A stretch of 64,000 nt of DNA from Bacteroidota bacterium (GCA_018267825.1 JAFDXR010000003.1:1-64000), one strand, 5' to 3'. Shown: positions 52,993-62,634, numbered from the stretch's first letter. The notes: generated from the sequence alone by a model not told the origin. Translations and numbers: made by a program.

Positions 52993-55449
52993 TCAGGACT
53001 TCTTCAGATTCAGAGGAATACTCAACTTAAAACTGAAGTTACGCCCCATATTATATATCCCCGACCGGCCGGTACCATTAACCGGGTAGTTATCGAAATA
53101 CTTGAGGCGGCTCATATTCGACTGGTAGGCTACATCGGCAAGATTAGTTCCAAAAATCCCCAGGGTAAAGAGGGTTCTTCCGTTTTTGTTTACGATATCG
53201 GTTCCCATACCCGCATCCAATAATGTATAACCCGGGGTTTTGGTTTCTGTATGATCTGCCAGCAGGGCACGATCCTGGGCCGCATAATATTGGAGCCCCA
53301 CTTTTACATATATATTGGCAAAGCAGGCCCGTTTTTTGGAAAACTCGGCGCGGAGTTCCGAATTTGTATGAAGCGGTGGAATAAACGGCAGGTACTTATT
53401 GCTATCGTTTATTACAGCACCATTTCCCCCAAGGTTGGTGGCATAAACAAGCGATACCGAATTTTCGAAATGCAGCCAATCGATCGGATGCGGATGTAAA
53501 TCGATGCGGGCTTCACCACCAAACAACTGTGCTTTTGTTTGCCTGAATTTAAACACCGGATAATGAATGCCATTCTGGATATAAATAGAGTCGCCGCCCT
53601 GAAGACTCTGCAATTTCTGATTGAATATATAATTATCGATTGTGTTATGAAAGGCCTCCAGGCTCAGCGACACATGTTTGCTGTCGAAAAAAATACCGGC
53701 ATCTTCCTGCAAACTGAATTCGGGTTTGAAGTTGGCATCTCCCAATTGTTCGAAACCGGTTCCCGGGTGAACACCCTTCGCCGATATTTCGGATATATTG
53801 GGTGCCCTGTAACCCCTGGCCACATTCACTTTCACAAGCAAGCGGTCGCTGATGTTATAGGTAAGTCCTATGCTTCCTGAAAATCCCGAAAACACATGAC
53901 TATACCGGTCGAAAGCCCTGGTGGCCCCTGTAGTGTCTGTTACTTTCATATCGAAACCGGTAATGGCATTTGTACCGAGGTACATGGCCTCGTTTTTAAA
54001 CGAACGTGTATCGTAGCGTGCGCCGGCAGCAATATCCCATTTACCCAGGTTTTTCCGGACATATACAAAAGGGGCGAAATCAAGCAATGTATAATCGGGA
54101 ATAACAAACTCTGTAGCCTTGTCGGTGGAGTTTACCTGGTACATACCGTTGAAACCCACGGTTCCCTCCCACCCGTTTTTTTCGGGCAGATAATATTTGA
54201 GATCGTAGCTGCCTGTTTTGAGATTGAGAAAAAGCCCCGCCACATCGGGTACCTGGGGATGTGCATATTCGCGGCGGATACTTTGCTGATAGCCGAGATT
54301 GAGCGCCAGTTTGCTTTTCCCGAGAATAAAACTGCTATTGGAAAACAAACGGTAATGTTGCACGCGCTGATGAATGGCATTGATGTCATAGGACTTTAGT
54401 TCCGAAGCGCTGACGATCGGCCTGAAGGTATCGGCCTCCGTAATTTGCTTTGTAAACAGGCGACTGCTGGAATCGCGGCTGCCATCAGGGATTTCCTGCA
54501 TATTGTCGTACATACTGAAATTAACATGTGAATATCCCCACTTACGATTAAACCCCAAATAAGCATTCACATCGCGTTCATTAAACCCGGTGTTGTACAC
54601 ACGGCCGTCGTATTTGTTACGATAATTGGTAGCTGCTTTGCCCGAAGCACGCAGGCCCCATACAAAGCCATTGTCGTTGCCGGCATAAGCTGCAGAGGCT
54701 GCATACAACCCGTTATTGGTCTGATAATTGGCCTGTGCCTGTCCTTCGATATGCCCTTCCGGGGCAGTATGGGCAGGCAGCAGGTTAATAACACCCGCCA
54801 GGGCATCCGAGCCATAGATCAGGCTGGCCGGGCCTTTTATTACTTCGATCCGGTCAACGAGAAACTGATCGATTTCGATGCCGTGCTCATCGCCCCATTG
54901 TTGTCCCTCCTGGCGCACACCGTCAAAAAGCGTGAGAATACGGTTATAGCCGAGCCCGCGGATATAGGGTTTCGACACATTGGGCCCTGTATTCAGTGCA
55001 TTGACACCCGGAACTTTCACGAGGGCATCAATAGCATTGGTGGCTGTATTTTCATTCAGGTATTTCAGATCAATGGAAGTCATCGGAACCGGGTTCCGCT
55101 TGATCTCAGTGGCTTTGGAAACACCCGTTACAATAACCTCATTGGATTCTACCGCGGATTCCTCCATTTCGATAAGGAGCTGTGTGGTCTGTGACAGGTC
55201 GATAGTTTTTACAACTGTTTGATAACCCAGCAGACGCACCTGGACCAGAGTTTTCATGGCTGGCATATTGCTCAGCTGAAAATGCCCGTCGCTGCCGGAG
55301 CTCGTGCCGTTTTTAAGATCCGGAAAATAGATTGTGGCACCGGGCAATGCTTCGCCTGTAAGTTTATTTTTAACTGTGCCTGTGAGCTTCACTTGTGCTC
55401 TTAATGTGCAGGCAGAACACACTAACATAACATATATAAAATATTTCAT
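52993..55449 (-). CDS. TonB-dependent receptor (putative metal/copper uptake)
   Basis: An 818-residue outer-membrane receptor. The signal peptide CSACTLRAQ is followed by a carboxypeptidase-regulatory-like domain (TGTVKNKLTGEALPGATIYF), a plug with NPVPMTSIDLKYLNENTATN, KPYIRGLGYNRILTLFDGVR and IKGPASLIYGSDALAGVINL, and a barrel ending FSFKLSIPLNLKKS. The plug segment QQWGDEHGIEIDQF (near the metal-receptor type DEHG-IDQF motif) favours a metal-related ligand. The start is ATG 55449; the frame is open further, but upstream lacks a signal. First gene of the receptor-MbnP-MbnH-lipoprotein group. Confidence 0.88.
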   Translation of the reverse strand: MKYFIYVMLVCSACTLRAQVKLTGTVKNKLTGEALPGATIYFPDLKNGTSSGSDGHFQLSNMPAMKTLVQVRLLGYQTVVKTIDLSQTTQLLIEMEESAVESNEVIVTGVSKATEIKRNPVPMTSIDLKYLNENTATNAIDALVKVPGVNALNTGPNVSKPYIRGLGYNRILTLFDGVRQEGQQWGDEHGIEIDQFLVDRIEVIKGPASLIYGSDALAGVINLLPAHTAPEGHIEGQAQANYQTNNGLYAASAAYAGNDNGFVWGLRASGKAATNYRNKYDGRVYNTGFNERDVNAYLGFNRKWGYSHVNFSMYDNMQEIPDGSRDSSSRLFTKQITEADTFRPIVSASELKSYDINAIHQRVQHYRLFSNSSFILGKSKLALNLGYQQSIRREYAHPQVPDVAGLFLNLKTGSYDLKYYLPEKNGWEGTVGFNGMYQVNSTDKATEFVIPDYTLLDFAPFVYVRKNLGKWDIAAGARYDTRSFKNEAMYLGTNAITGFDMKVTDTTGATRAFDRYSHVFSGFSGSIGLTYNISDRLLVKVNVARGYRAPNISEISAKGVHPGTGFEQLGDANFKPEFSLQEDAGIFFDSKHVSLSLEAFHNTIDNYIFNQKLQSLQGGDSIYIQNGIHYPVFKFRQTKAQLFGGEARIDLHPHPIDWLHFENSVSLVYATNLGGNGAVINDSNKYLPFIPPLHTNSELRAEFSKKRACFANIYVKVGLQYYAAQDRALLADHTETKTPGYTLLDAGMGTDIVNKNGRTLFTLGIFGTNLADVAYQSNMSRLKYFDNYPVNGTGRSGIYNMGRNFSFKLSIPLNLKKS

Positions 55450-55602
55450 CTTCGTTTTCTTGATGGCATGGTTGTAAAGCAAATCACCGGAAAAAGATAT
55501 TTCCGGGAATACACGATTCTTTACCGGACAACTAAATGCCTTTGGTTTTACATTTCGGAAATTGATGCGTTTTGGTTTATTCAACCCAAAACACCTGTAA
55601 AA

Positions 55603-55947
55603 TCAGGAAACGGGAGGGGCCCTGGCGGGCAGAGAAACGATATGAATAAGAAAACAATCCGCTGTGTATTTTGCAAACCAGACAGGTAACGGATTGACGA
55701 TCTTTTTTTCGATTGCCGAAATTTTCGGGCAATCGTACAGGGTTGTGTGCGTTTTAAATATTTCGCAGTGAACGTGTTCTTTTTCGTAGTGAGTCCCCAG
55801 GCTTTTATGAAGCATCTCACACTGCAGGTCATCAGTATCTTTATGATCGGCAAAAGTTTCATGCAACCATTCACCCGGAAAAAGAATCCAGGAGAACACC
55901 ACGAGCAGACATGCGGATGTATATTTTATAAATCGCTGCTTATACAC
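55603..55947 (-). CDS. Small exported His/Cys-rich protein, paralogue of 56221
   Basis: A 114-residue protein with one hydrophobic segment (SACLLVVFSWILF) and a following WLHETFADH. The middle region is rich in potential metal ligands (CEMLHKSLGTHYEKEHVHCE), and the C-terminus ends SLPARAPPVS. Layout and end motif match the 113-residue protein at 56221. Small His-rich proteins with such an (R)APP or (R)GPP end are found near metal-related receptor genes in Bacteroidota. Lies just upstream of the TonB receptor. Function not established. Confidence 0.65.
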   Translation of the reverse strand: MYKQRFIKYTSACLLVVFSWILFPGEWLHETFADHKDTDDLQCEMLHKSLGTHYEKEHVHCEIFKTHTTLYDCPKISAIEKKIVNPLPVWFAKYTADCFLIHIVSLPARAPPVS

Positions 55948-55962
55948 GATCGTTCAGATGAT

Positions 55963-56172
55963 TTATTTTACCGGGTCATAACCGCTTCCACCCCAGGGAT
56001 GGCAACGACAGATGCGTTTAAATCCCATCCATGAGCCTTTGAGCGCGCCATACTTATTCACTGCATCCATGGCATATTGCGAGCAGGAAGGCGTGTAACG
56101 GCAGGCAGGCATCAGGTATGGTGAAATAGCATACTGATAGAATTTAATAAAGGCCAGTGCTATGAATTTCAA
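55963..56172 (-). CDS. yidD: Membrane protein insertion efficiency factor YidD
   Basis: A 69-residue YidD with the diagnostic [15 protein letters not shown] and [14 protein letters not shown]. The family helps Sec/YidC-dependent insertion of membrane proteins and sits in the cytoplasm at the membrane. Normal length. Usually near rnpA/yidC; here it is detached and placed between the two small His-rich paralogues. Confidence 0.95.
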   Translation of the reverse strand: MKFIALAFIKFYQYAISPYLMPACRYTPSCSQYAMDAVNKYGALKGSWMGFKRICRCHPWGGSGYDPVK

Positions 56173-56220
56173 GGTTTGGTGTTTTTAAAAAAGATGAGAC
56201 ATATGTTTACGCGCAGAAAA

Positions 56221-56562
56221 CTATGTCAATGGCGGGCCGCGGAGCCTGTCGGCTGCAGTCCTTTGTTTCAGGAGTATGGAGTCAGGGTTGCTGAACGACA
56301 AATCCCTGGCGGAAGGAAGTGGCAGAAAATTTAAAATGAAATGGAATACAGTGTAATGAACCGGCACATCAAACGTACTATAATTGCAATCTTTTGTATC
56401 AGCATCCTCATTCAGGGTTTTGCCACTATTACTTTTTTGAATAACATGATGGATATGCCCGGTAAGTTCATGAATATAAGACCGGGGAATGACGGCAAAC
56501 ACCAGAACAACCAGTAGTAAGCATGCTATACACTTATGTAATCTATTTTTCAAGTCTATCAA
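56221..56562 (-). CDS. Small exported His-rich protein, paralogue of 55603
   Basis: A 113-residue protein with a hydrophobic segment CIACLLLVVLVFAVIP then SYIHELTGHIHHVIQK, a His-rich stretch likely to face the periplasm. It contains D-K-D-C-N in the middle, and ends ADRLRGPPLT. The sequence pattern (basic start, helix, W/Y-x-H-E, His cluster, C-terminal RGPP/RAPP) parallels the protein at 55603, indicating duplication. Starts 18 bp after the GlcD-like stop. Function unknown; a metal-linked role is inference. Confidence 0.65.
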   Translation of the reverse strand: MIDLKNRLHKCIACLLLVVLVFAVIPRSYIHELTGHIHHVIQKSNSGKTLNEDADTKDCNYSTFDVPVHYTVFHFILNFLPLPSARDLSFSNPDSILLKQRTAADRLRGPPLT

Positions 56563-56580
56563 AAGTAGACAATTTATGTG

Positions 56581-57996
56581 TTAAAAAACAATTTTCCCGG
56601 GGTTAAGGATCATGGCCGGATCAAAAACGCGTTTTATCTGTCGCATCAGTTCCATCTGGTATTCGGGGAATACAATCGGGAGGTATCCTTTTTGCACAAG
56701 CCCGATACCATGCTCACCGCTGATAGTTCCCCCCAGTGATTTACAAAGCTCAAAAATTTCGGTAATACCCTTCGGCAACTCACGCTCCCAAACCTCATCG
56801 CTCAAATCGCCTTTAATAATATTGACGTGCAGGTTGCCATCTCCGGCATGACCATAACACACGCTTTTAAATCCATAACGCTTGCCTATCTCCTTGACTC
56901 CTTTCAGCAATACCGGAAGTGAAGCACGGGGCACCACAGTATCTTCTTCCTTGTATACCGAGTTGCTCTTAACAGCCTCGCCCACTTTACGGCGGATTTT
57001 CCACAGAGACTGTTTCTGATCGGCGGTGTCGGCAAACAGAATTTCGTCGCAGCCATGTTCTGCCATAATAGCGCTGATGGTTTCGCAGTCTTTATATAAA
57101 AGATCCATTTCATTTCCATCGACTTCGATCAACAGCAAAGCCTGCCATTCAGGTTTCACGGTAAAGTTTACTTCACCCGCATATTTCATACTCCAGTCAA
57201 TGGCATCGCGTTCCATAAATTCCATGGCACTGGGCGTGATGCCGGCCCTGAACGTTGCGCCCACAGCTTCACAGGCCTTTTCGGCTGAAGAAAACGGCAC
57301 GAGCATGAGCAGGTCATGTTTTGGCAGTGGCAGAAGTTTGAATACAATTTTGGTGATAATTCCCAATGTGCCTTCGCTGCCAACCATCAGTTGTGTGAGA
57401 TTATATCCTGTTGAATATTTCAGGGTATTGGCTCCTGTCCAGATAATTTCGCCGGTGGGTGTTACCATTTCGATATTGAGCACATAATCCCGCGTTGTGC
57501 CGTATTTCACGGCTTTTGGGCCGCCGCTGCTATGTGCTACATTTCCGCCCAGGGAACAACTCCCCCAGCTGGCCGGATCAGGTGGATAGAACAAACCGTG
57601 TTTTTTTACCTCTTCCTGAAAAATATAATTGATGACCCCTGACTCAACAGTAGCCTGCAGATTTTGCGTATCGATCTGAAGAATGTTTTTAAATTTTTCC
57701 ATGCTCAGCAGAATTCCACCACATACCGGCAGTGCACCACCGCTTAAGCCGGTTCCGGCACCACGCGGTGTAACCGGAATATGATGTTGATTTGCCAGTT
57801 TCATAATCGCTGCTACCTGTTCAGCATTTTCAGACCGTACAACAACTGCCGGTTTAAATATAAAATCTTCTGTTTCATCCTGCCCGTATGCCTCCAGTTT
57901 CTCGTCATCGGAAAACACCTGTTCTACACCAACAATTTTTATGAGTTCTTCTACAACTTTATCAGAAAGGTTATTGTATGTTCTGTTTATGTTCAT
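56581..57996 (-). CDS. FAD-linked oxidase, GlcD/D-lactate dehydrogenase-like
   Basis: A 471-residue VAO-family FAD enzyme (glycolate oxidase GlcD, D-lactate or D-2-hydroxyacid dehydrogenase). The FAD-binding motifs are TPRGAGTGLSGGALPVCGG and PPDPASWGSCSLGGNVAHSS; then GSEGTLGIITKIVF, and the C-terminal substrate domain with CYGHAGDGNLHVNI and GTISGEHGIGLVQKGYL. Full length. No GlcE/GlcF subunit is adjacent. First of the minus-strand run 58.0-50.7 kb. Confidence 0.93.
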   Translation of the reverse strand: MNINRTYNNLSDKVVEELIKIVGVEQVFSDDEKLEAYGQDETEDFIFKPAVVVRSENAEQVAAIMKLANQHHIPVTPRGAGTGLSGGALPVCGGILLSMEKFKNILQIDTQNLQATVESGVINYIFQEEVKKHGLFYPPDPASWGSCSLGGNVAHSSGGPKAVKYGTTRDYVLNIEMVTPTGEIIWTGANTLKYSTGYNLTQLMVGSEGTLGIITKIVFKLLPLPKHDLLMLVPFSSAEKACEAVGATFRAGITPSAMEFMERDAIDWSMKYAGEVNFTVKPEWQALLLIEVDGNEMDLLYKDCETISAIMAEHGCDEILFADTADQKQSLWKIRRKVGEAVKSNSVYKEEDTVVPRASLPVLLKGVKEIGKRYGFKSVCYGHAGDGNLHVNIIKGDLSDEVWERELPKGITEIFELCKSLGGTISGEHGIGLVQKGYLPIVFPEYQMELMRQIKRVFDPAMILNPGKIVF

Positions 57997-58030
57997 TGCC
58001 TGTGTCTAAAATATTTTTAGCAACCATTGG

Positions 58031-58063
58031 TTTGCCTTTTACAAAATTAAATTTATATTTTTG
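58031..58063 (+). promoter_or_regulatory. Promoter of the giant surface protein gene
   Basis: TTTG at 58031-58034, a 21-bp spacer and TATTTTTG at 58056-58063 match the Bacteroidota promoter. The start codon is about 47 bp downstream. Confidence 0.55.
58042..58049 (-). promoter_or_regulatory. Candidate -7 element of the GlcD-like gene
   Basis: The minus strand reads TAATTTTG, matching TAnnTTTG, about 45 bp before the GlcD-like start codon. It overlaps the divergent promoter of the surface protein, so the two promoters may interfere. Confidence 0.4.
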
Positions 58064-58109
58064 TCTGGCCCTGAAAAGAGCTAAATATTTAAAAACCAAA
58101 TCTCCACGT

Positions 58110-61100
58110 ATGAAACATTCTTTACAAGCTCCCATTTTGAAAACCACTTTAAAACGCTTTGTTCTCCTGATTTTAAGCATTGTGGCTTTTTCATCTTTGA
58201 ATGCTCAGACAACATATACTGTTGGCAGCAACACCGGCACAACCCCGTTTTACCCGATTTATAATTATTACGGTCATAGCTATTCGCAAACAATATACCT
58301 GGCATCTGACCTGGCTGCTTCAGGCGCTACCGGACCGGCTTACATCAGTTCCATTCGCTATTTCTATGCAACGGATGGCACCCCGCATAACCTGTGGGAT
58401 AACTGGAAGATTTACATGAAAAATGTTGCAACAACTTCATTTACTTCGAGCACCTCCTGGGAAACAGGGCTTCAGCAGGTCTTCAATGGGCAAATCAGTA
58501 TTCCTGCTGCCGGAAACTGGCTTACAATTACATTAGACACACCATTTCTCTGGGATGGTACCAGCAATATTGTTCTGGGGACTTATGAAGGGATTCCGGG
58601 ATATGCCAATCCATACTCATACTGGCAGAACACTTCCGGTTTACCGGACACCCGCTCCATGATTTTCTATGACGATAACGTGGATCCTGATCCGCTTTCT
58701 CCGCCAACAGCTACCCGCACAGATAATCTGTTTCCGGACATTCAGTTCGATATGTATCCGGCTACACTTTGTTCCGGCATGCCTCCGGGAGGGATAGCCG
58801 TTGCCACAAATACAATTACATGTAGCAATGTATCTCTTACTATGAACGGTGTCTCTCTGCAGGCTGGTGTTATGTATCAATGGCAATCGTCGCCTGATGG
58901 AAGTACCTGGACCAACCTCGGGGCTTCTCAATACGGTTTTTCATATTCCGCACAACAAACAAGCGCCACTTATTACCGATGTATTTCAACTTGTACGGCC
59001 GCTTCGCTTTCCGCTACTTCGACCCCGGTATTTATAGATCAGAATCCATTCTATGCCTGCTACTGCACACCGAATTTCCTGGACTGTGCTACCTACAATG
59101 ATAATCTTTCGAACATATCGTTTGCTACTTTAACACATACTCCGACCTGCAATGCAGGTGATAACGGGTATGAAGATTATACATCTTCGGCACCAACCAT
59201 TTCGGTAAGCGCCGGAGCTACATATACTTTCAACGGAACTATCAATGCCAATGCAGGGGCAACCGGCACTGACTATATACTCGCCTGGATTGACTACAAC
59301 CACAACAGCAGTTTCGAATCTTCAGAAATGACCTATATAGGTTCCGGTGGTGCTTCTGCTGTAGTCACCAATTCAATTACCATTCCTTTTACCGCGCCCG
59401 GAGGACTTACCCGCATGCGTATTAAAACGGAAGCTTCCTATTCAACAATTACCTCTGACGATGCCTGCAGCAATATCGGGTATTATGGTCAGACCACAGA
59501 TTATCTTATAGATATTACGCCGACACCTCCTTGCAGCGGAACACCGGTTGCAGGAACAGCTGTGAGCAATTACACATCTGTATGTAGCAATACATCGGTT
59601 GATTTTAATTTAAATGGTAATGGCCTTGTGAGCGGAATCAACTACCAATGGCAATCGTCTACCAACGGCACAACATGGACTAACCTCGGCGCTGTGCAGA
59701 ACACAGTCCCTTTCAGTATTTCATCGCAGTCGGTAACAACGTATTACCAGTGTATACTTACCTGTCCGGGCTCTTCTCTTTCGGCCACTTCAGGTTCTGT
59801 TACAGTAGCAGAGAATCCTTTTTACACCTGTTATTGCACACCAGATTTTCTGGATTGTTCCTATAACGACAATTTCTCTGATCTTACATTTGCTACACTA
59901 AGCCATACTCCAACCTGTAATACCGGTGATAATGGCTACGAAGATTACAGTTCGGCGGCACCAACCATTTCGGTAACTGCCAACCAGACCTATACGTTTA
60001 CCGGTACAGTAAATGCCAATGCAGGCAATAATGGAAATGACTATGCATTTGCCTGGATCGATTTCGATCACAACGGTATTTTCGATGGCTCGGAAATGAC
60101 CATGCTTGGTAGTGGTGGAGCTGCTTCGGTTATTACAAACACCATTTTTATTCCATATACAGCACAGGGCGGGCTTACCAAAATGCGCATAAAAACAGAA
60201 GCCTCCTATTCCCCTATGTCTTCCGAAAATTCATGCGGCAATAACTACTACTATGGTGAAACCATCGACTATATGGTAGACATCACACCGGCACCAACCT
60301 GCAGCGCTACACCTGCAGCCGGCAATACCACCAGTTCCTATACAACAGTTTGTGCCAACACATCCATTGACCTCAACCTGAGCGGTAATGGCGTTGTAAG
60401 TGGCATTAATTACCAATGGCAATCGTCTCCCGATGGTACAACCTGGACGAATATGGGTTCAGGCCAGACAACGGTTCCTTATACTGTCACCTCACAAACC
60501 GCTACAACCTATTACCATTGTTTACTGACCTGTATCAGCAGCTCTTTATCAGCTGCTTCAGTTCCGGTGATGATCGGTCAGAATGCCATAACATCCTGCT
60601 ATTGCATTCCTGACAGTGCTGATTGTTCCTACAGTGCTGACCAGATCGATACTGTTTCTTTCGGAACACTTTATCATGGTTCTGCCTGTACTTTCGGAGG
60701 TTATACCAATTACGGCGATTCCTCGTCTGTTGCTATTCCTGATTACCATACCGGCGTAACCTACACCATGACCGTTGCCAGTGGTACTCAATCGTATGAT
60801 GATGCTGCTGTATGGATCGACTATGATCACAATGGCGTGTTTGATGCATCTGAATATACTTATTTATCCAGTTCAGGAACTATTTACTTCAATGGCAACA
60901 TTACTATTCCTACATCTGCTTTACTGGGGCAGACCCGAATGCGTGTACGTGTGTACTCAGGATATCTTTCTTCGGCTGATGCGTGCAACAACCCGTCCGG
61001 CGGCCTCAGGGTAGCTTCAACCACCCTCAGCTCAAAACCTTATGGAGAAACAGAAGATTATACAATCAATATTTTACCGCCTGATTGTTCAACCATTAAC

Positions 61101-62537
61101 TTCCCGCCATCCATGACCAGTGTATCGAGCAGTACAGTATTGTGTGCTCCTGCACAGGCCACTCTGGATGTATCTCCTGCCCTGCAGCCTGCTACAGGTG
61201 TAACTTACCAATGGCAATCGTCTGCCGATGGTGTGAGCTATGCCAACATGGGTACGGCAACATCAAGCTCTTCTGTAGCTGCCACAGTTACGGGCGCCAT
61301 CTATTACCAATGCCAGGTATCCTGCAACAATACACTTCAACTCACCAGCAGCAGTGTGATGCTTACAACCAGCAACCCGACACTGACTGCCAGTGTTGTG
61401 CGTCCGGTTATCTGCCCGGGTGAATCCGATACTTTAAAAGTTACGGGTAGTGCATTAACTTACACCTGGAGTACTTCAGATGTTGGCACCAAAAGCATTG
61501 TGACGCCAACCGTGAACACAACGTATACGGTCACCGGAACCGACGGATCCGGTTGTAACAGTGTTGCTACGGTATCTGTACAGGTGAATCTTGCTACAGA
61601 CATTACCGGTACGGTTACTACTGCATCCGGCAGTGTTTCGGGGAATGTGATCCTTTACAGATATGAGCCTTTCCTCACGAAGTTTGATTCCGTAGCTTCC
61701 ACAGCGATCCAGGCAAATGGTTCTTATTTGTTCTCAAGTGTGAATACAGCAACCTATATTGTGAAAGCGGTACCAGCCGCCAGTTCACTTCAGATTACCT
61801 ATGCGCCTAACGTGATCAGCTGGCAGGGTGCTACCCCACTGACCCACAGCTGCGTGGTAAATTCCACATCCAATATCCAGGTGCAGGCGTATGCATCGAT
61901 TCCTACTTCTACCAATGATATCGGCTCTATGAGCGGTTACATTTATCAGGGTGCAGGATATGACACGCTCAGCCATAAAACAACGGCTCCTGGTCAGCCT
62001 ATCCCTGGTGTGATTGTGAAAGGCGGTAAGAATCCAGGTGCAGCTATTTTCGCACAAACCACCAGTGATGCCAATGGTCATTATGCATTTTCGAACCTTC
62101 CTCCGGGTAACTTCTTTATCCTTGTGGATATCCCGGGTCTCGATACCAGCAGTACCTATCACCGTGTTATTACTATCAATGGTGAAGATTACAACTTCCT
62201 GGATTTCGTAGTAGACTCTCAAAAGGTAAATCCAATATACACCAACCCGACTTCGGTTAACGATATTGTGATTGCCGATAATGTGATCCGTGTATTCCCG
62301 AATCCGGCCAACACTTTTGTAAACATAAATTACAGTTTACTCGAGTCGTCGAAAGTAGAGCTCGCTATTTATGACATGATCGGCAAACAGGTTAAACACG
62401 TAGTTTCCGCAAACAATGAATCTGCCGGTGAACATAAGCAACAAGTGAGTATTGATGACCTTTCGGCCGGCGTTTATTTCATTAAACTCCGCATCAATAC
62501 GAAAGAAGCCACGATCAAGCTCTTTATTAATAACTAA
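58110..62537 (+). CDS. Giant repetitive surface protein with GEVED-like modules and T9SS sorting domain
   Basis: A 1475-residue secreted protein starting at ATG 58110. A signal peptide (IVAFSSLNAQ) is followed by an N-terminal domain of about 200 residues, then three near-identical 256-residue units. Each unit pairs an Ig/PKD-like domain (YQWQSSPDGSTWTNLG) with a GEVED-type domain (GDNGYEDYTSSAPTISVSAG, AWIDYNHNSSFESSEMT, TRMRIKTEASYS). A fourth Ig-like domain, a Cys-containing Ig-like domain and two carboxypeptidase/SdrD-like modules (GQPIPGVIVKGGKNPG, DANGHYAFSNLPPGNFFIL) follow. The end is a type A T9SS sorting domain (VFPNPANTFVNINYSL, DLSAGVYFIKLRI). Likely an adhesin or surface scaffold; GEVED itself has no settled role. 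Confidence 0.9.
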   Translation: MKHSLQAPILKTTLKRFVLLILSIVAFSSLNAQTTYTVGSNTGTTPFYPIYNYYGHSYSQTIYLASDLAASGATGPAYISSIRYFYATDGTPHNLWDNWKIYMKNVATTSFTSSTSWETGLQQVFNGQISIPAAGNWLTITLDTPFLWDGTSNIVLGTYEGIPGYANPYSYWQNTSGLPDTRSMIFYDDNVDPDPLSPPTATRTDNLFPDIQFDMYPATLCSGMPPGGIAVATNTITCSNVSLTMNGVSLQAGVMYQWQSSPDGSTWTNLGASQYGFSYSAQQTSATYYRCISTCTAASLSATSTPVFIDQNPFYACYCTPNFLDCATYNDNLSNISFATLTHTPTCNAGDNGYEDYTSSAPTISVSAGATYTFNGTINANAGATGTDYILAWIDYNHNSSFESSEMTYIGSGGASAVVTNSITIPFTAPGGLTRMRIKTEASYSTITSDDACSNIGYYGQTTDYLIDITPTPPCSGTPVAGTAVSNYTSVCSNTSVDFNLNGNGLVSGINYQWQSSTNGTTWTNLGAVQNTVPFSISSQSVTTYYQCILTCPGSSLSATSGSVTVAENPFYTCYCTPDFLDCSYNDNFSDLTFATLSHTPTCNTGDNGYEDYSSAAPTISVTANQTYTFTGTVNANAGNNGNDYAFAWIDFDHNGIFDGSEMTMLGSGGAASVITNTIFIPYTAQGGLTKMRIKTEASYSPMSSENSCGNNYYYGETIDYMVDITPAPTCSATPAAGNTTSSYTTVCANTSIDLNLSGNGVVSGINYQWQSSPDGTTWTNMGSGQTTVPYTVTSQTATTYYHCLLTCISSSLSAASVPVMIGQNAITSCYCIPDSADCSYSADQIDTVSFGTLYHGSACTFGGYTNYGDSSSVAIPDYHTGVTYTMTVASGTQSYDDAAVWIDYDHNGVFDASEYTYLSSSGTIYFNGNITIPTSALLGQTRMRVRVYSGYLSSADACNNPSGGLRVASTTLSSKPYGETEDYTINILPPDCSTINFPPSMTSVSSSTVLCAPAQATLDVSPALQPATGVTYQWQSSADGVSYANMGTATSSSSVAATVTGAIYYQCQVSCNNTLQLTSSSVMLTTSNPTLTASVVRPVICPGESDTLKVTGSALTYTWSTSDVGTKSIVTPTVNTTYTVTGTDGSGCNSVATVSVQVNLATDITGTVTTASGSVSGNVILYRYEPFLTKFDSVASTAIQANGSYLFSSVNTATYIVKAVPAASSLQITYAPNVISWQGATPLTHSCVVNSTSNIQVQAYASIPTSTNDIGSMSGYIYQGAGYDTLSHKTTAPGQPIPGVIVKGGKNPGAAIFAQTTSDANGHYAFSNLPPGNFFILVDIPGLDTSSTYHRVITINGEDYNFLDFVVDSQKVNPIYTNPTSVNDIVIADNVIRVFPNPANTFVNINYSLLESSKVELAIYDMIGKQVKHVVSANNESAGEHKQQVSIDDLSAGVYFIKLRINTKEATIKLFINN
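58764..61080 (+). repeat. Three 768-bp tandem coding repeats
   Basis: The marker taccaatggcaatcgtct recurs at 58875 (one base changed), 59643, 60411 and 61206, with spacings of 768, 768 and 795 bp. The first two intervals are exactly 256 codons, so the Ig-GEVED unit was duplicated in frame. Third-position differences are frequent, so the copies are not recent. Confidence 0.85.
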
Positions 62538-62563
62538 ACAACTTTAGCTTTTTTATACTCACT

Positions 62564-62598
62564 GAATGCCGTTTCATACGAAACGGCATTCTTGTTTT
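62564..62598 (+). terminator. Intrinsic terminator after the giant surface protein gene
   Basis: A perfect 12-bp stem (gaatgccgtttc / gaaacggcattc) with loop atac, followed by ttgtttt. It lies 26 bp after the stop codon. Confidence 0.88.
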
Positions 62599-62634
62599 AA
62601 CATAGTACCGTCATAACAAACTGGAGAATAATTT

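Noticed and set aside
58875-61223. Regularly spaced repeats as a CRISPR array
   Set aside because: The period is 768 bp and the repeats are coding and in frame; there are no short direct repeats with unique spacers and no cas genes.
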